Of a DNA stretch of 45,853 nt, positions 23,528-31,697 are shown piece after piece. This stretch comes from Rhodocyclaceae bacterium (GTDB lineage: Bacteria; Pseudomonadota; Gammaproteobacteria; Burkholderiales; Rhodocyclaceae), in NCBI GenBank assembly GCA_013388985.1, contig JACAEF010000043.1:1-45853 (forward strand), given 5' to 3'. A program made the position numbers and the translations under genes. The stretch's first letter is position 1. The number at the start of each line of letters is the position of its first letter. Below the pieces are notes generated by a model. It saw nothing but the letters and a program-made list of their open reading frames with translations, had not been told where the DNA came from and searched no databases.

Positions 23528-24946
23528 TCAGCAGCGCCCGTAATTGTCTTCGAGGCGCACGATATCGTCTTCGCCGACGTAATCGCCCGCCTGCACCTCG
23601 ATCATCACGCAGTCGATCCTGCCCGGGTTGGAAAGCCGATGCGGCGTGCCGGAAGGGATGTAGGTCGATTCGTCGGTGCGCACGAAGATTTCCCGCTCGC
23701 CATTGACCACGCGCGCCATGCCGGAAATCACCACCCAGTGCTCGCTGCGATGATGGTGCATTTGCAGCGAGAGGCTCGCGCCGGGCTTGACGACGATGCG
23801 CTTGATCTTGAAGCGCGGCCCTTCTTCGAGCACCGTGTAGCTGCCCCACGGACGATGCACGGTGCGGTGATGCCGCACACTGTCGTGCGAAGCGAGCTTG
23901 AGCTGCTGCACGACGGCCTTCACATCCTGGGCGCGGCTACGGTCCGCGACCAGCAGGGCATCCGCGGTATCGACGATCAGCAGGTTGTCGACGCCCACCG
24001 CCGCGACGACGCGGTCTTCACCCTGCACATAGCAGTTCCCGGCATCGACCAGCACCGCCTCGCCAGCGACCCGGTTGCCCTGCCCATCGGGCGGCGTCAG
24101 CTCGGCCAGCGCGTTCCACGAGCCGATGTCGCTCCAGTCGAAGGCAGCCGGCACGACGGCGACCCGGTCGGACTTTTCCATCACCGCATAGTCGATCGAG
24201 ACATCCGGCGCCTGCTTGAAGGATTCCGCCGCCAGCACCGGCGGCTGCTTGGCGAAATCGGTGGCCGCCAGCGTCGCCTCGACGGCGGCCAGCAGCTCCG
24301 GCGCATGGGCGCGCAGCGCGTCGAGCATCGCACCGGCGGCGAAGCAGAACATCCCGGCGTTCCAGGTGAAGTTGCCGGCGGCGAGATAGGCCTGCGCCTT
24401 GTCCAGGCTTGGTTTCTCGATGAAGCGCGCGACCTTGAAGCCTGCATCCAGCGGCGCGCCCGCCTCGATGTAGCCGAAACCGGTCTCCGGCGCGAGCGGA
24501 CGGATGCCGAAAGTCACCAGCCAGCCCGCCGCGGCGAGCCGACGCGCCGCCTCGACCGCCTTGGCGAAGGAAGCCTGATCGTTGATCAGGTGGTCGGCCG
24601 GCAGCACCAGCAGTTGCGCATCCTTCCCATGACGCGCGGCGACATGCAGGGCGGCGGCGGCGATGGCCGGCGCGGTGTTGCGGCCGAAGGGCTCGAGCAG
24701 GTAGTCGAGCGGCGGCAGTCCGTCCGTCGCGCCATACTCGTCGCGGGTCAGAAAGAAATGATCGCGGTTCGTGACCGTCAGCACGGCGGTCACGCCCGGT
24801 AAGGCGACGGCGCGCCTGAGCGTCTTTTGCAGCAGGCTTTCGCCGTCGGGCAGCTTGATGAAAGGCTTGGGCAATGCCTCGCGGGAAACCGGCCACAGGC
24901 GCGTGCCGGCGCCGCCGGACAATATGACGGGTATGAATGCGCTCAT
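23528..24946 (-). CDS. manC: Mannose-1-phosphate guanylyltransferase / mannose-6-phosphate isomerase
   Basis: Bifunctional type II PMI/GMP enzyme that makes GDP-mannose for exopolysaccharide. The 472 residues carry the nucleotidyltransferase signature (VILSGGAGTRLWPVSREALP, then KPFIKL), VLPADHLI, FIEKP and WNAGMFCF. The C-terminal cupin isomerase has KPGASLSLQMHHHRSEHWVV and a PSGTPHRLSNPG segment. Transcribed away from the nucleotide genes and 9 bp behind a small membrane-protein gene. It supplies sugar donors to the polysaccharide locus that follows. Confidence 0.95.
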   Translation of the reverse strand: MSAFIPVILSGGAGTRLWPVSREALPKPFIKLPDGESLLQKTLRRAVALPGVTAVLTVTNRDHFFLTRDEYGATDGLPPLDYLLEPFGRNTAPAIAAAALHVAARHGKDAQLLVLPADHLINDQASFAKAVEAARRLAAAGWLVTFGIRPLAPETGFGYIEAGAPLDAGFKVARFIEKPSLDKAQAYLAAGNFTWNAGMFCFAAGAMLDALRAHAPELLAAVEATLAATDFAKQPPVLAAESFKQAPDVSIDYAVMEKSDRVAVVPAAFDWSDIGSWNALAELTPPDGQGNRVAGEAVLVDAGNCYVQGEDRVVAAVGVDNLLIVDTADALLVADRSRAQDVKAVVQQLKLASHDSVRHHRTVHRPWGSYTVLEEGPRFKIKRIVVKPGASLSLQMHHHRSEHWVVISGMARVVNGEREIFVRTDESTYIPSGTPHRLSNPGRIDCVMIEVQAGDYVGEDDIVRLEDNYGRC

Positions 24947-24955
24947 GCGCGCAAT

Positions 24956-25204
24956 CTAGCACAAGCCGTCGGTTTCTTCGCGGTCGGACGAGGAAGGGCG
25001 CAGCGTGAGCAGGCGCAGGACGAAAGGCAGCATAGGCAGCACGAGCCAGCCCAGCGCCAGCACCCAGACGAGCGGCGCATGGATGACCTTCCACAACAGA
25101 AGCAGGAGGGCAGCCACCACCAGCACCACCAGCACACCGGTGATCAGCGCGGCATCCTGCTGTCCGCCCATCGTCTTGCCCATATCACCCTCTGCCATCC
25201 GCAT
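24956..25204 (-). CDS. Small two-pass membrane protein, unknown
   Basis: 82 residues, not recognised. Two hydrophobic stretches are seen: ITGVLVVLVVAALLLLL and a second from LVWVLALGWLVLPMLPF. A charged tail (SSSDREETDGLC) follows. It lies 9 bp before manC on the same strand and behind an AT-rich spacer that carries TATAAT at 25245-25250 on the minus strand, so it looks expressed. ATG starts at 25204, 25198 and 25183 are all possible. Confidence 0.6.
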   Translation of the reverse strand: MRMAEGDMGKTMGGQQDAALITGVLVVLVVAALLLLLWKVIHAPLVWVLALGWLVLPMLPFVLRLLTLRPSSSDREETDGLC

Positions 25205-25244
25205 GAAGCCAACATAGCAAAAAACTAAGCCTAAAGTTATAGAA

Positions 25245-25250
25245 ATTATA
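25245..25250 (-). promoter_or_regulatory. Candidate -10 for the small gene-manC unit
   Basis: Perfect TATAAT on the minus strand in the AT-rich spacer 25205-25290. The position 17 bp upstream has no good -35. A short inverted repeat CAGGG...CCCTG ends right before it. Confidence 0.45.
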
Positions 25251-25297
25251 CAGGGCGTTCATACCCTGTTTCTATCGTTTCCACGGCAATGAAAAAC

Positions 25298-25317
25298 TCG
25301 GCGCTGGCGGTACGGCA
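25298..25317 (+). repeat. Dispersed bipartite repeat, copy 7 (intergenic)
   Basis: Exact match, spacer gcggt, preceded by AAAAAC. It lies 14 bases beyond the stop of the YdcF-like gene, outside any gene. Confidence 0.85.
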
Positions 25318-25331
25318 TGGTGTCAGGACGC

Positions 25332-26129
25332 TCACGGAACGATCTGGCGCAGCCGCAGGGCCAGCAGGCCGGCCCATTCATGCATCGCATACCAGCTGGC
25401 GAAGGCAGCCGAATGGCTGGGCAGGTATTCGAGGAAAGCGGGCTCGGGCAGGTCGTTGCCTTGCCGGGAGAGAAAGCCGAGCGGTGCGGGGATCACCTCG
25501 ATGCCGTTGCCCGCCTGGGCGAACTCGGCCAGCGCGCGGCGCATGTGCGCCGCATGCGTCACCAGCACGATGCGGTGGATGCCGGCCCGGGCGAGGATCG
25601 GCACGGTATGGGCGGCGTTGTCCTGGGTATCGAGCGAGCCGCCTTCGAGCCAGCGCGGCGTGACGCCGAAATCCTTTTGCAGCGCATCCGCCATCGGCCC
25701 GATCTCGCCGCTCAACAGCACCGGCAGCCGGCTCGCACGCGCCAGACGCGCGCCATAGCGCAGGCGTTCGAGCGCCAGCCGGTTGGGCGCCGAACCGCCG
25801 CCGTATTCCGGCATGTGTCGATAGGCGCCCGCGCCGAGGATCACGATCGCCTCGGCGCGCGCCAGATCACGTTCCTGCAGCACCGGCACGTCTTCGAGCG
25901 GGACGACGAGCAGATTCACGAACGCCGGCGTGCTCAGCAGCCAGGCGAGCAGCAAGCCGCCCCAGGCCAGCGCCCGCCCAAGACGCGGCCGCCACCGCAG
26001 CAGCAGCAAGCCCAGCAGGATGCACAGCAGCAAGCCGCCCGGCGGCAGGATCAGCGCCGAGAGGAATTTTTTCAGCAGAAAACTGGTCGGCAAAGACTCC
26101 ATTTGCATGACCGGGGTGAATCGGTGCAT
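25332..26129 (-). CDS. YdcF-like DUF218 protein, membrane-anchored
   Basis: ElyC/SanA/YdcF-type protein; members are linked to envelope polysaccharide metabolism, but the reaction is not established. About 265 residues from ATG 26129 (MHRFTPVMQMESLP). Two N-terminal membrane helices (about 20-60) are followed by the DUF218 domain: AIVILGAGAYRHMPEYG, RLRYGARLARASRLPVLLSGE and IVLVTHAAHMRRAL. Starts at 26108 and 26102 are also possible. Such genes often sit in exosortase/EPS loci. Divergent from the beta-helix gene by 32 bp. Confidence 0.85.
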   Translation of the reverse strand: MHRFTPVMQMESLPTSFLLKKFLSALILPPGGLLLCILLGLLLLRWRPRLGRALAWGGLLLAWLLSTPAFVNLLVVPLEDVPVLQERDLARAEAIVILGAGAYRHMPEYGGGSAPNRLALERLRYGARLARASRLPVLLSGEIGPMADALQKDFGVTPRWLEGGSLDTQDNAAHTVPILARAGIHRIVLVTHAAHMRRALAEFAQAGNGIEVIPAPLGFLSRQGNDLPEPAFLEYLPSHSAAFASWYAMHEWAGLLALRLRQIVP

Positions 26130-26161
26130 TATCCCGCAATACACGCAGCGGGGAGACGGGC

Positions 26162-27484
26162 ATGAAAACATCATATACGAAAATCGGCGCTGGTGACACG
26201 GCACCCCTGGGCGGGCTTTCGCTGCGCCTGCGACGCACCCTCGCCTTGCTCGCCCTGGGCGCCGCGAGCATGGCCTGCCTTGCGGAGGATCTGCCCGGCG
26301 CACCGCAGTATCTCGGCGAAGTGCGCCGCGATGCCAGCGGCAGGCTCGTCGTCGTCCCCGCGCCGACCACCGCCGACACGGCCTCCCCGCCTGCCGGCAA
26401 GGTCCTCAAGGTCGGCCCGCACCAGGACATCCGCCTCATCGCCACCGCCGCCAAGCTCGCCAAAGACGGCGACACGATCGAGATCGAGGCCGGCGACTAT
26501 CCGGGCGACGTCGCCGTCTGGAAGCAGAACGACCTGACGATCCGCGGCGTCGGCGGCCGGCCGCGTCTCGTCGCCGCCGGTGCCAGCGCCGAAGGCAAGG
26601 GCATCTGGGTAGTCCGCGGCGGCCGCATCACGGTCGAGAACCTCGAATTTTCCGGCGCGCGCGTGCCGGACAGAAACGGCGCCGGCATCCGCTTCGAGAA
26701 GGGGCATCTGATCGTGCGCAACTGCCGCTTCACCGACAACGAGAACGGCATCCTCACCGGCGGCGGCAACCTCGATCTCGAAATCGAGAACAGCGAATTC
26801 GGCGACAACGGCGCCGGCGACGGCTACAGCCACAACCTCTACGTCGGCGCGATCCGCAAACTGACGGTGACCGGCAGCTATTTCCATCACGCCCGAGCCG
26901 GCCACTTATTGAAAAGCCGCGCCGCGGAGAGCTTCATCCTCTACAACCGCCTCACCGACGAGGCCGGCGGCCGCGCGAGCTACGAGCTCGAATTCCCCAA
27001 TGGCGGGCTGGCCTATGTGATCGGCAACATCATCGAACAGAGCCCGACCACGGAAAACCCGAACATCATCGCCTACGGCACCGAGGGCTACAAGCATCCG
27101 AAGAACGAGCTCTACCTGGTCAACAACACGCTGCACGACGAGCGGCCGCAAGGCGGGGTTTTCCTTGTCGCCAAACCCGGCTTCCAGGTCGTCAAGGCCT
27201 ACAACAATCTGCTGATCGGCCAGCGGCCGCTGAACAGCGGCGGCATCGACGGCGAATTCATCAACAACCCGAACGTCGACTGGGCGCCCTTCGTGCTGCC
27301 GCAGCGCCACGACTACCGCATCAAGCGCGATAGCCCCTTGCAGCGCACCTGGCGCGACCCCGGCAGCGCCAACGGCTTCAGCCTCGCGCCGACACGGGAA
27401 TACGTGCATCCCGCCGCGACGCGGCCGCTGACCGGCACGCCCACCCTGCCCGGCGCGAAACAAACGCTACAACCGGACCACTGA
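26162..27484 (+). CDS. Exported right-handed beta-helix protein (pectate-lyase-like fold)
   Basis: 440 residues, predicted periplasmic. Positively charged N-region and hydrophobic core (LRLRRTLALLALGAASMACL) form a signal peptide; cleavage is near residue 41, or a lipobox-like SMAC could be used. The body (about 80-400) has repeated beta-helix coils such as ITVENLEFSGARV, LIVRNCRFTDNENGI, LDLEIENSEFGDN and LTVTGSYFHHARAGHLL. Polysaccharide lyases and binding proteins share this fold; catalytic residues were not identified. GGGGAG precedes the ATG. A dispersed repeat copy lies in the N-region of the signal peptide (residues 7-14). Confidence 0.85.
   Translation: MKTSYTKIGAGDTAPLGGLSLRLRRTLALLALGAASMACLAEDLPGAPQYLGEVRRDASGRLVVVPAPTTADTASPPAGKVLKVGPHQDIRLIATAAKLAKDGDTIEIEAGDYPGDVAVWKQNDLTIRGVGGRPRLVAAGASAEGKGIWVVRGGRITVENLEFSGARVPDRNGAGIRFEKGHLIVRNCRFTDNENGILTGGGNLDLEIENSEFGDNGAGDGYSHNLYVGAIRKLTVTGSYFHHARAGHLLKSRAAESFILYNRLTDEAGGRASYELEFPNGGLAYVIGNIIEQSPTTENPNIIAYGTEGYKHPKNELYLVNNTLHDERPQGGVFLVAKPGFQVVKAYNNLLIGQRPLNSGGIDGEFINNPNVDWAPFVLPQRHDYRIKRDSPLQRTWRDPGSANGFSLAPTREYVHPAATRPLTGTPTLPGAKQTLQPDH
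26184..26203 (+). repeat. Dispersed bipartite repeat, copy 8 (signal-peptide region)
   Basis: Exact match, spacer gtgac, preceded by AAAA and followed by CCC. Read as IGAGDTA seven codons after the start, upstream of the hydrophobic core. Confidence 0.85.
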
Positions 27485-27487
27485 AAG

Positions 27488-27507
27488 TCGGCGCTGGCAA
27501 GACGGCA
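27488..27507 (+). repeat. Dispersed bipartite repeat, copy 9 (intergenic)
   Basis: Exact match, spacer gcaag, preceded by AAAG. It starts 3 bases after the stop of the beta-helix gene and is followed by a nested palindromic element. Confidence 0.87.
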
Positions 27508-27530
27508 CGACTGACGACAGACGATCGACA

Positions 27531-27698
27531 CGGGCGACGCGGGCGGGCGGCGATTTGAGAGCGGGCGTCGGCAGCCGTAGGCGAAGGGCGCGGATGAGGC
27601 GATCGCTTGTTCGAGCGCAGCGAGTTGTGATCGCCCCGCGCCTGAGCCGAACGGATGCCCCGCCCGCGAACCATGAGCCGATTCGCCCGCGTCGCCCG
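27531..27698. repeat. Nested palindromic intergenic element (MITE-like)
   Basis: Outer perfect inverted repeats of 15 bp (27531-27545 and 27684-27698, CGGGCGACGCGGGCG). Inside lies a second pair, GGCGCGG..GGCGATC against GATCGCCCCGCGCC, around GAGCGCAGCGAGTTG. It fills most of the 240-bp gap 27485-27724 and holds no convincing gene. It may be a non-autonomous mobile element or a structured terminator between converging transcripts. The symmetry is seen; the class is inferred. Confidence 0.55.
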
Positions 27699-27724
27699 CG
27701 CACCAGACCGGCATCGGCTTTGGG

Positions 27725-28960
27725 TCAGCCGACGAGGATCTCGGCCACCGGCGGATGACTGAGGAAGGCCTGCGGGCTCGCGCTCGCGCCATAGGCGCCG
27801 GACTGGAAGACGACGACGAGATCGCCCGGCTCGGCCGGCGCCAATTCCATGCGGTCGGCCAAGAGATCGAGCGGCGTGCAAAGCGGCCCGACCACCGAGG
27901 CGATCTCCCTCGCCGTCGCGTCCATCTTGTTGCCGATCGCGACCGGATAGTTCTTGCGGATCACCTGGCCGAAATTGCCCGAGGCGGCCAGATGATGATT
28001 CAGGCCGCCGTCGCAGACGAGGAACACTTGCCCGCGCGAGACCTTGCGGTCGAGCACGCGCGTCACATAGACACCCGCCTCGCCGACGAGGTAACGCCCG
28101 AGTTCGATCACCAGCTCGGCCTGTGGCAGCGCGGTCTTCGCCCGCTCGGCAAGTTGAGCGAGATTGGCCCCGATCGGCGCGATATCGAGCCTCGTCTCGC
28201 CCGCAAAATACGGGATGCCGAAGCCGCCGCCGAGGTTGAGTACCTTGACCGGCGCCGGCGCGTCCTGCGCCAGTCTGAGCGCGAGCTCGAAAGATTTTTG
28301 CTGCGCCTCGACGATCGCCTCGGGCTTCAGATTCTGCGAGCCGGCGAACAGATGAAAGCCCTCGAACGCCAAGCCCGCTTTCCCGATCTCCGCCAGCGCC
28401 TGGGGCACGGCCTCGGCGTCGATGCCGAATTGCTTCGGCCCGCCGCCCATCTTCATGCCCGAGGCTTTCAGTTCGAAATCGGGATTGACGCGCACCGCCA
28501 CCCTGGCCGGCAGGCCGAGCTGCTGTGAAATGCCCGCCAAGAGGCCGATCTCGCGGAAAGATTCGAGATTGACGAGGATGCCGGCCGCCACCGCCGCAGA
28601 GAGTTCCGCCTCGCGCTTGCCCGGCCCGGCGAAGCTGATCTCCGCGGGCTCCGCCCCGGCATCGAGCGCGACCTTCAATTCGCCCGCCGACGCGACATCG
28701 ATGCCATCGACCCGCCCAGCCATGTGCGCGACGAGCGCCGGCATCGGATTCGCCTTCATCGCGTAATGCAGCTTCACGGCCGCCGGCAAGGCCTGCCGCA
28801 ATTCGGCCACGCGCTTTGAGAGCAGGCCGCGGTCGTAGGCGTAGAACGGCGTGCCGACGCGGGCCGCGAGTCGCGAGACGGGCTCACCGCCGATCATGAG
28901 CTCGTCGCCCGCGACGGCGAACTGGCTCATCGGCGCATGCACGGGCGAGGTCTTATCCAT
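27725..28960 (-). CDS. PLP-dependent decarboxylase, exosortase A system-associated
   Basis: Fold type III decarboxylase of the diaminopimelate/ornithine group, in the subfamily found beside exosortase A. The ATG at 28960 (MDKTSPVHAPMSQFAV) gives 411 residues; it overlaps the ligase stop by 8 bases. The PLP lysine is in LHYAMKANPMPALV, the phosphate loop in LNLGGGFGIPYF, and the C-terminal active-site parts are CDGGLNHHLAASGNFG and VVFQSGAYGASASP. The substrate is unknown; decarboxylation of an amino acid for loading on the neighbouring carrier protein is inferred. Confidence 0.9.
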   Translation of the reverse strand: MDKTSPVHAPMSQFAVAGDELMIGGEPVSRLAARVGTPFYAYDRGLLSKRVAELRQALPAAVKLHYAMKANPMPALVAHMAGRVDGIDVASAGELKVALDAGAEPAEISFAGPGKREAELSAAVAAGILVNLESFREIGLLAGISQQLGLPARVAVRVNPDFELKASGMKMGGGPKQFGIDAEAVPQALAEIGKAGLAFEGFHLFAGSQNLKPEAIVEAQQKSFELALRLAQDAPAPVKVLNLGGGFGIPYFAGETRLDIAPIGANLAQLAERAKTALPQAELVIELGRYLVGEAGVYVTRVLDRKVSRGQVFLVCDGGLNHHLAASGNFGQVIRKNYPVAIGNKMDATAREIASVVGPLCTPLDLLADRMELAPAEPGDLVVVFQSGAYGASASPQAFLSHPPVAEILVG

Positions 28961-30536
28961 GGCGTTCGCTCCATTCGGTGGAGAGCGTCTTGCGGTCGAT
29001 CTTGCCGTTCGGGTTGCGCGGCAGCGGCCCCGGCCGCACGTCGATGCCCGCCGGCACCATGTAGGCCGGCATGCGCGCACGGCACTCGGCCAGCAGCATC
29101 TCGACATCGAGCGCGCCGCCGGCCGGCGGCGTGGCGATCACCTGGATCGCCTGGCCGAGCGCCGGATGCTCGACGCCAAAGGCGACGCACTCGCCGACGA
29201 GCTTCGTCGCGTAGAGGATCTCCTCGACCTCGGTGGGGCTCACGCGATACCCGGAGGTCTTGATCATTTCGTCGCGGCGGCCGACGAAGTAGAGGAAGCC
29301 CTGCTCGTCCATCTTCACCGTGTCGCCCGAGAACACCGCCAGCTCGGGGATCACCAGCCCCGCCTCTCTGCCCGGAAGGGGTTTGTAACGCTCGGCCGTC
29401 TTCTCGGGATCGTTCCAGTAGCCCATGCCGACCAGCGCGCCGCGATGGACGAGTTCGCCCGGCTCGTTCGGCGCGCAGGGCGTGCCATCCTCGCGCAGCA
29501 CGAGGATCTCGGCATTCGGGATCGCCTTGCCGATCGAGTCGGGCCGCCGGTCGACCTCCTCGGGCGGCAGGTAGGTCGAGCGAAACGCCTCGGTGAGGCC
29601 ATACATGAGAAACGGCTTGGTCTTCGGCAGCCGCGCGCGCAGCGCGGCGAGCGTCTCGCGCGGCATGCGCCCGCCGGTGTTGGCGAAGTAACGTAAATGT
29701 TCGGTGATCGTCGCCGGCCAGTCGAGCTGCGAAAGCTGGATGTAGAGCGGCGGCACGGCAGTCAGCCCCGTGACCTTTTCCTTTTCAAGTGCCTTGATCA
29801 CATCGCGCGGCAACAGATAGTTGAGCAGCACGACGCGCGCACCGGCATGGAAGGCCGTGGTGAGCTGCGAGAAGCCGGCGTCGAAAGAGAGCGGCAGCGC
29901 GGCGAGCAGCGTGTCGCCGGCATGGTTCTCCAGATAGGAGGCGACGCTCTTCGCGCCGGCCACCATGTTGCGGTGGGAGAGCACCACGCCCTTGGGCTTG
30001 CCGGTGCTTCCCGAGGTGTAGAGGATCGCCACCATGTCGGTGTCGATCACGCGATGACCCGCTCGCGCGGGCGCGGCGAGCAGCTCGCTCCAGCGCAGCA
30101 TGTTCAGGCCGCCGATTTCCGGTAGCGGCTGGCTGCCGTCGAGCACGACGAGGTGGCGCAGGTCGTGGCATTGCGTCAGCACAGGCTGAAGCAGCGCGGC
30201 GCGCTCGGGCGAGGTGACCAGCACCCGCACGTTGCAATCCCTGAGGATGTAGCCGACCTGCTCGGGTTTGAGCAGCGGGTTGAGCGGCACGAACACGCCG
30301 CCGGCGGCCGGCGCGCCGAAGCTACTGATCACCGTCTCGAAGCGTTTTTCGAGATAGATGCCGACACGCTCGCCGCGCGCCAGACCCAGCGCCATCAGGC
30401 CATTGGCGAAAGCGGTCACCGCCGCCTGCAAATCGCCGTAGGAAAGCGACAGCTTGCCGTAGGTGAGCGCGACCGCCTCGGGCGCGCGCTCGGCGGAAAG
30501 CGTGATCAACTGGGGCAGAAGGTAGGAATCGCGCAT
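28953..30536 (-). CDS. AMP-forming acyl-CoA ligase, exosortase A system-associated
   Basis: Adenylate-forming (ANL) enzyme of 527 residues. Motifs: ILYTSGSTGKPKGVVLSHRN (ATP loop), the AMP-binding YGLTEAF, FSGDTVKMDEQGFLYFVGR, and the C-terminal catalytic lysine in NPNGKIDRKTL. It belongs to the ligase family recurrently found in EpsH/exosortase A loci with the decarboxylase and a carrier protein. Plausible role: activate a carboxylate and load it on the ACP at 30627. It is transcribed divergently from the ACP and is translationally coupled to the decarboxylase (8-base overlap). Confidence 0.92.
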   Translation of the reverse strand: MRDSYLLPQLITLSAERAPEAVALTYGKLSLSYGDLQAAVTAFANGLMALGLARGERVGIYLEKRFETVISSFGAPAAGGVFVPLNPLLKPEQVGYILRDCNVRVLVTSPERAALLQPVLTQCHDLRHLVVLDGSQPLPEIGGLNMLRWSELLAAPARAGHRVIDTDMVAILYTSGSTGKPKGVVLSHRNMVAGAKSVASYLENHAGDTLLAALPLSFDAGFSQLTTAFHAGARVVLLNYLLPRDVIKALEKEKVTGLTAVPPLYIQLSQLDWPATITEHLRYFANTGGRMPRETLAALRARLPKTKPFLMYGLTEAFRSTYLPPEEVDRRPDSIGKAIPNAEILVLREDGTPCAPNEPGELVHRGALVGMGYWNDPEKTAERYKPLPGREAGLVIPELAVFSGDTVKMDEQGFLYFVGRRDEMIKTSGYRVSPTEVEEILYATKLVGECVAFGVEHPALGQAIQVIATPPAGGALDVEMLLAECRARMPAYMVPAGIDVRPGPLPRNPNGKIDRKTLSTEWSERHG

Positions 30537-30587
30537 GATGGACCACGACTACGATGACATCAGAAAGTATCGCACACCTCGATGGCC

Positions 30588-30593
30588 TATAAT
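30588..30593 (+). promoter_or_regulatory. Candidate -10 for the ACP-led operon
   Basis: Perfect TATAAT 34 bases before the GTG start at 30627; the predicted start point is near 30600. The -35 region is weak. A transcript from here would exclude the ATG at 30582, which supports the GTG start. Confidence 0.55.
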
Positions 30594-30626
30594 CCGCGCC
30601 GTTTCATCCCGCCACCGGAGCCACGC

Positions 30627-30878
30627 GTGAACACCCAACAAGAAGTCCTCGCCCTGCTCGACGAAATCCTCAGCCTCAAGGGGCGCGCCGCCGGCTTCAG
30701 CGCCGGGACACCCCTACTCGGCGCGATTCCCGAGCTCGATTCGATGGCCGTCGTCGGCGTGCTCACCGCGCTCGAAGAGCGCTTCGGCTTCGTCGTCGAG
30801 GACGACGAAATCGACGGCAGCACCTTCGCCACGGTCGGCTCGCTGGTCGAATTCGTCGACGCCAAGCTCGCCGGCTGA
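30627..30878 (+). CDS. Acyl carrier protein, exosortase A system-associated
   Basis: 83-residue carrier protein. The 4'-phosphopantetheine serine is in PELDSMAVVGVL; helices LDEILSL, VLTALEERFG and VGSLVEFVDAKL match the ACP fold. GTG at 30627 is preferred because GGAG lies 6 bases upstream and a TATAAT lies between it and the alternative ATG at 30582. It probably accepts an acyl or aminoacyl group from the divergent ligase. First gene of the coupled + strand operon that runs to 41010. Confidence 0.88.
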   Translation: MNTQQEVLALLDEILSLKGRAAGFSAGTPLLGAIPELDSMAVVGVLTALEERFGFVVEDDEIDGSTFATVGSLVEFVDAKLAG

Positions 30879-30887
30879 TCCCCGAGG

Positions 30888-31697
30888 ATGGCGGCCGAAG
30901 CCTTCTTCCTGCCGGCCACCGACGCCCGCCACTCTCAGCGATTCTGCCTCTTTCATCCCGCCGCGGCCCCGCGCGGCGCGGTGCTCTACCTTCACCCCTT
31001 CGCCGAGGAGATGAACAAGTCGCGGCGCATGGCCGCGCTGCAAGCGCGCCGGCTGGCCGAGCAAGGCTTCGCCGTGCTGCAGATCGACCTCCTGGGCTGC
31101 GGCGACAGCTCCGGCGATTTCGGCGAAGCGACGTGGGAGGGCTGGCTCGATGACGTCGCCGCCGCGCTGGCCTGGCTGCGCGCGCGCCTCGATGCGCCGC
31201 TGTGGCTCTGGGGACTGCGCACCGGCTGCCTGATCGCCGCGGAAGCCGCGCGGCGCCTCGATACGCCGGTGAATTGTCTCTTCTGGCAGCCGGTCGTCTC
31301 GGGCAAGACCTTCCTGCAGCAGTTTTTGCGCCTGAAAGTGGCCGGCGAGATGATGAGCGGCGAAGCCAAGGGCGTGATGGCCGCGCTCAAACGGCAGCTC
31401 GCGGCCGGCCAGCCCGTCGAGATCGCCGGCTACGCGCTCTCGCCCGCGCTCGCGCAGGGGCTCGAAGCCGCGGAACTCGCGCCGCCGTCGCATGCCGGCC
31501 GCCTCGTCTGGTTCGAAGTCTCGGCGCGGGAAGGCGCCACGCTCGCGCCCGTCGCGCAAAAGTGCATCGAGCAATGGCAGAGAGCCGGCTGGAGGGTGGA
31601 GAGTGCCGTGCTGCCAGCGCCGACTTTCTGGCAGACCGTCGAGATCGAGGATGCGCCGAATCTACTCGACGCCACCACGCAGGCGCTGGCGCCATGA
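30888..31697 (+). CDS. Alpha/beta hydrolase 2, exosortase A system-associated
   Basis: 269 residues. Alpha/beta-hydrolase fold with a nucleophile-elbow-like LWLWGLRTGCLIAAEAA near residue 108, but no Ser in GxSxG; Arg-Thr occupies the place. Other parts: LHPFAEEMNKSRRM, QIDLLGCGDSSGDF and FWQPVVSGKTFLQQFLR, which match the family seen beside exosortase A. Catalysis is therefore uncertain. A dispersed repeat copy near the C-terminus is read as AVLPAPTF just before WQTVEIEDAP. Its stop overlaps the next start (ATGA). Confidence 0.88.
   Translation: MAAEAFFLPATDARHSQRFCLFHPAAAPRGAVLYLHPFAEEMNKSRRMAALQARRLAEQGFAVLQIDLLGCGDSSGDFGEATWEGWLDDVAAALAWLRARLDAPLWLWGLRTGCLIAAEAARRLDTPVNCLFWQPVVSGKTFLQQFLRLKVAGEMMSGEAKGVMAALKRQLAAGQPVEIAGYALSPALAQGLEAAELAPPSHAGRLVWFEVSAREGATLAPVAQKCIEQWQRAGWRVESAVLPAPTFWQTVEIEDAPNLLDATTQALAP
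31605..31624 (-). repeat. Dispersed bipartite repeat, copy 10 (3' end of hydrolase 2)
   Basis: Exact match on the minus strand, spacer gcagc, with AAAG on its 5' side. Read by the + gene as AVLPAPT. Confidence 0.83.

Noticed and set aside
27531-27698. Integron attC site
   Set aside because: The outer arms do not carry the GTTRRRY/RYYYAAC core sequences required of attC.
27555-27758. Arg-rich open frame in the intergenic palindrome
   Set aside because: No family resemblance, and composed of the inverted-repeat sequence; better seen as a repeat.
30582-30626. ATG at 30582 as the ACP start
   Set aside because: It would place TATAAT inside the gene and adds 15 residues (MAYNPRRFIPPPEPR) unlike ACPs; GTG 30627 has a ribosome-binding site.
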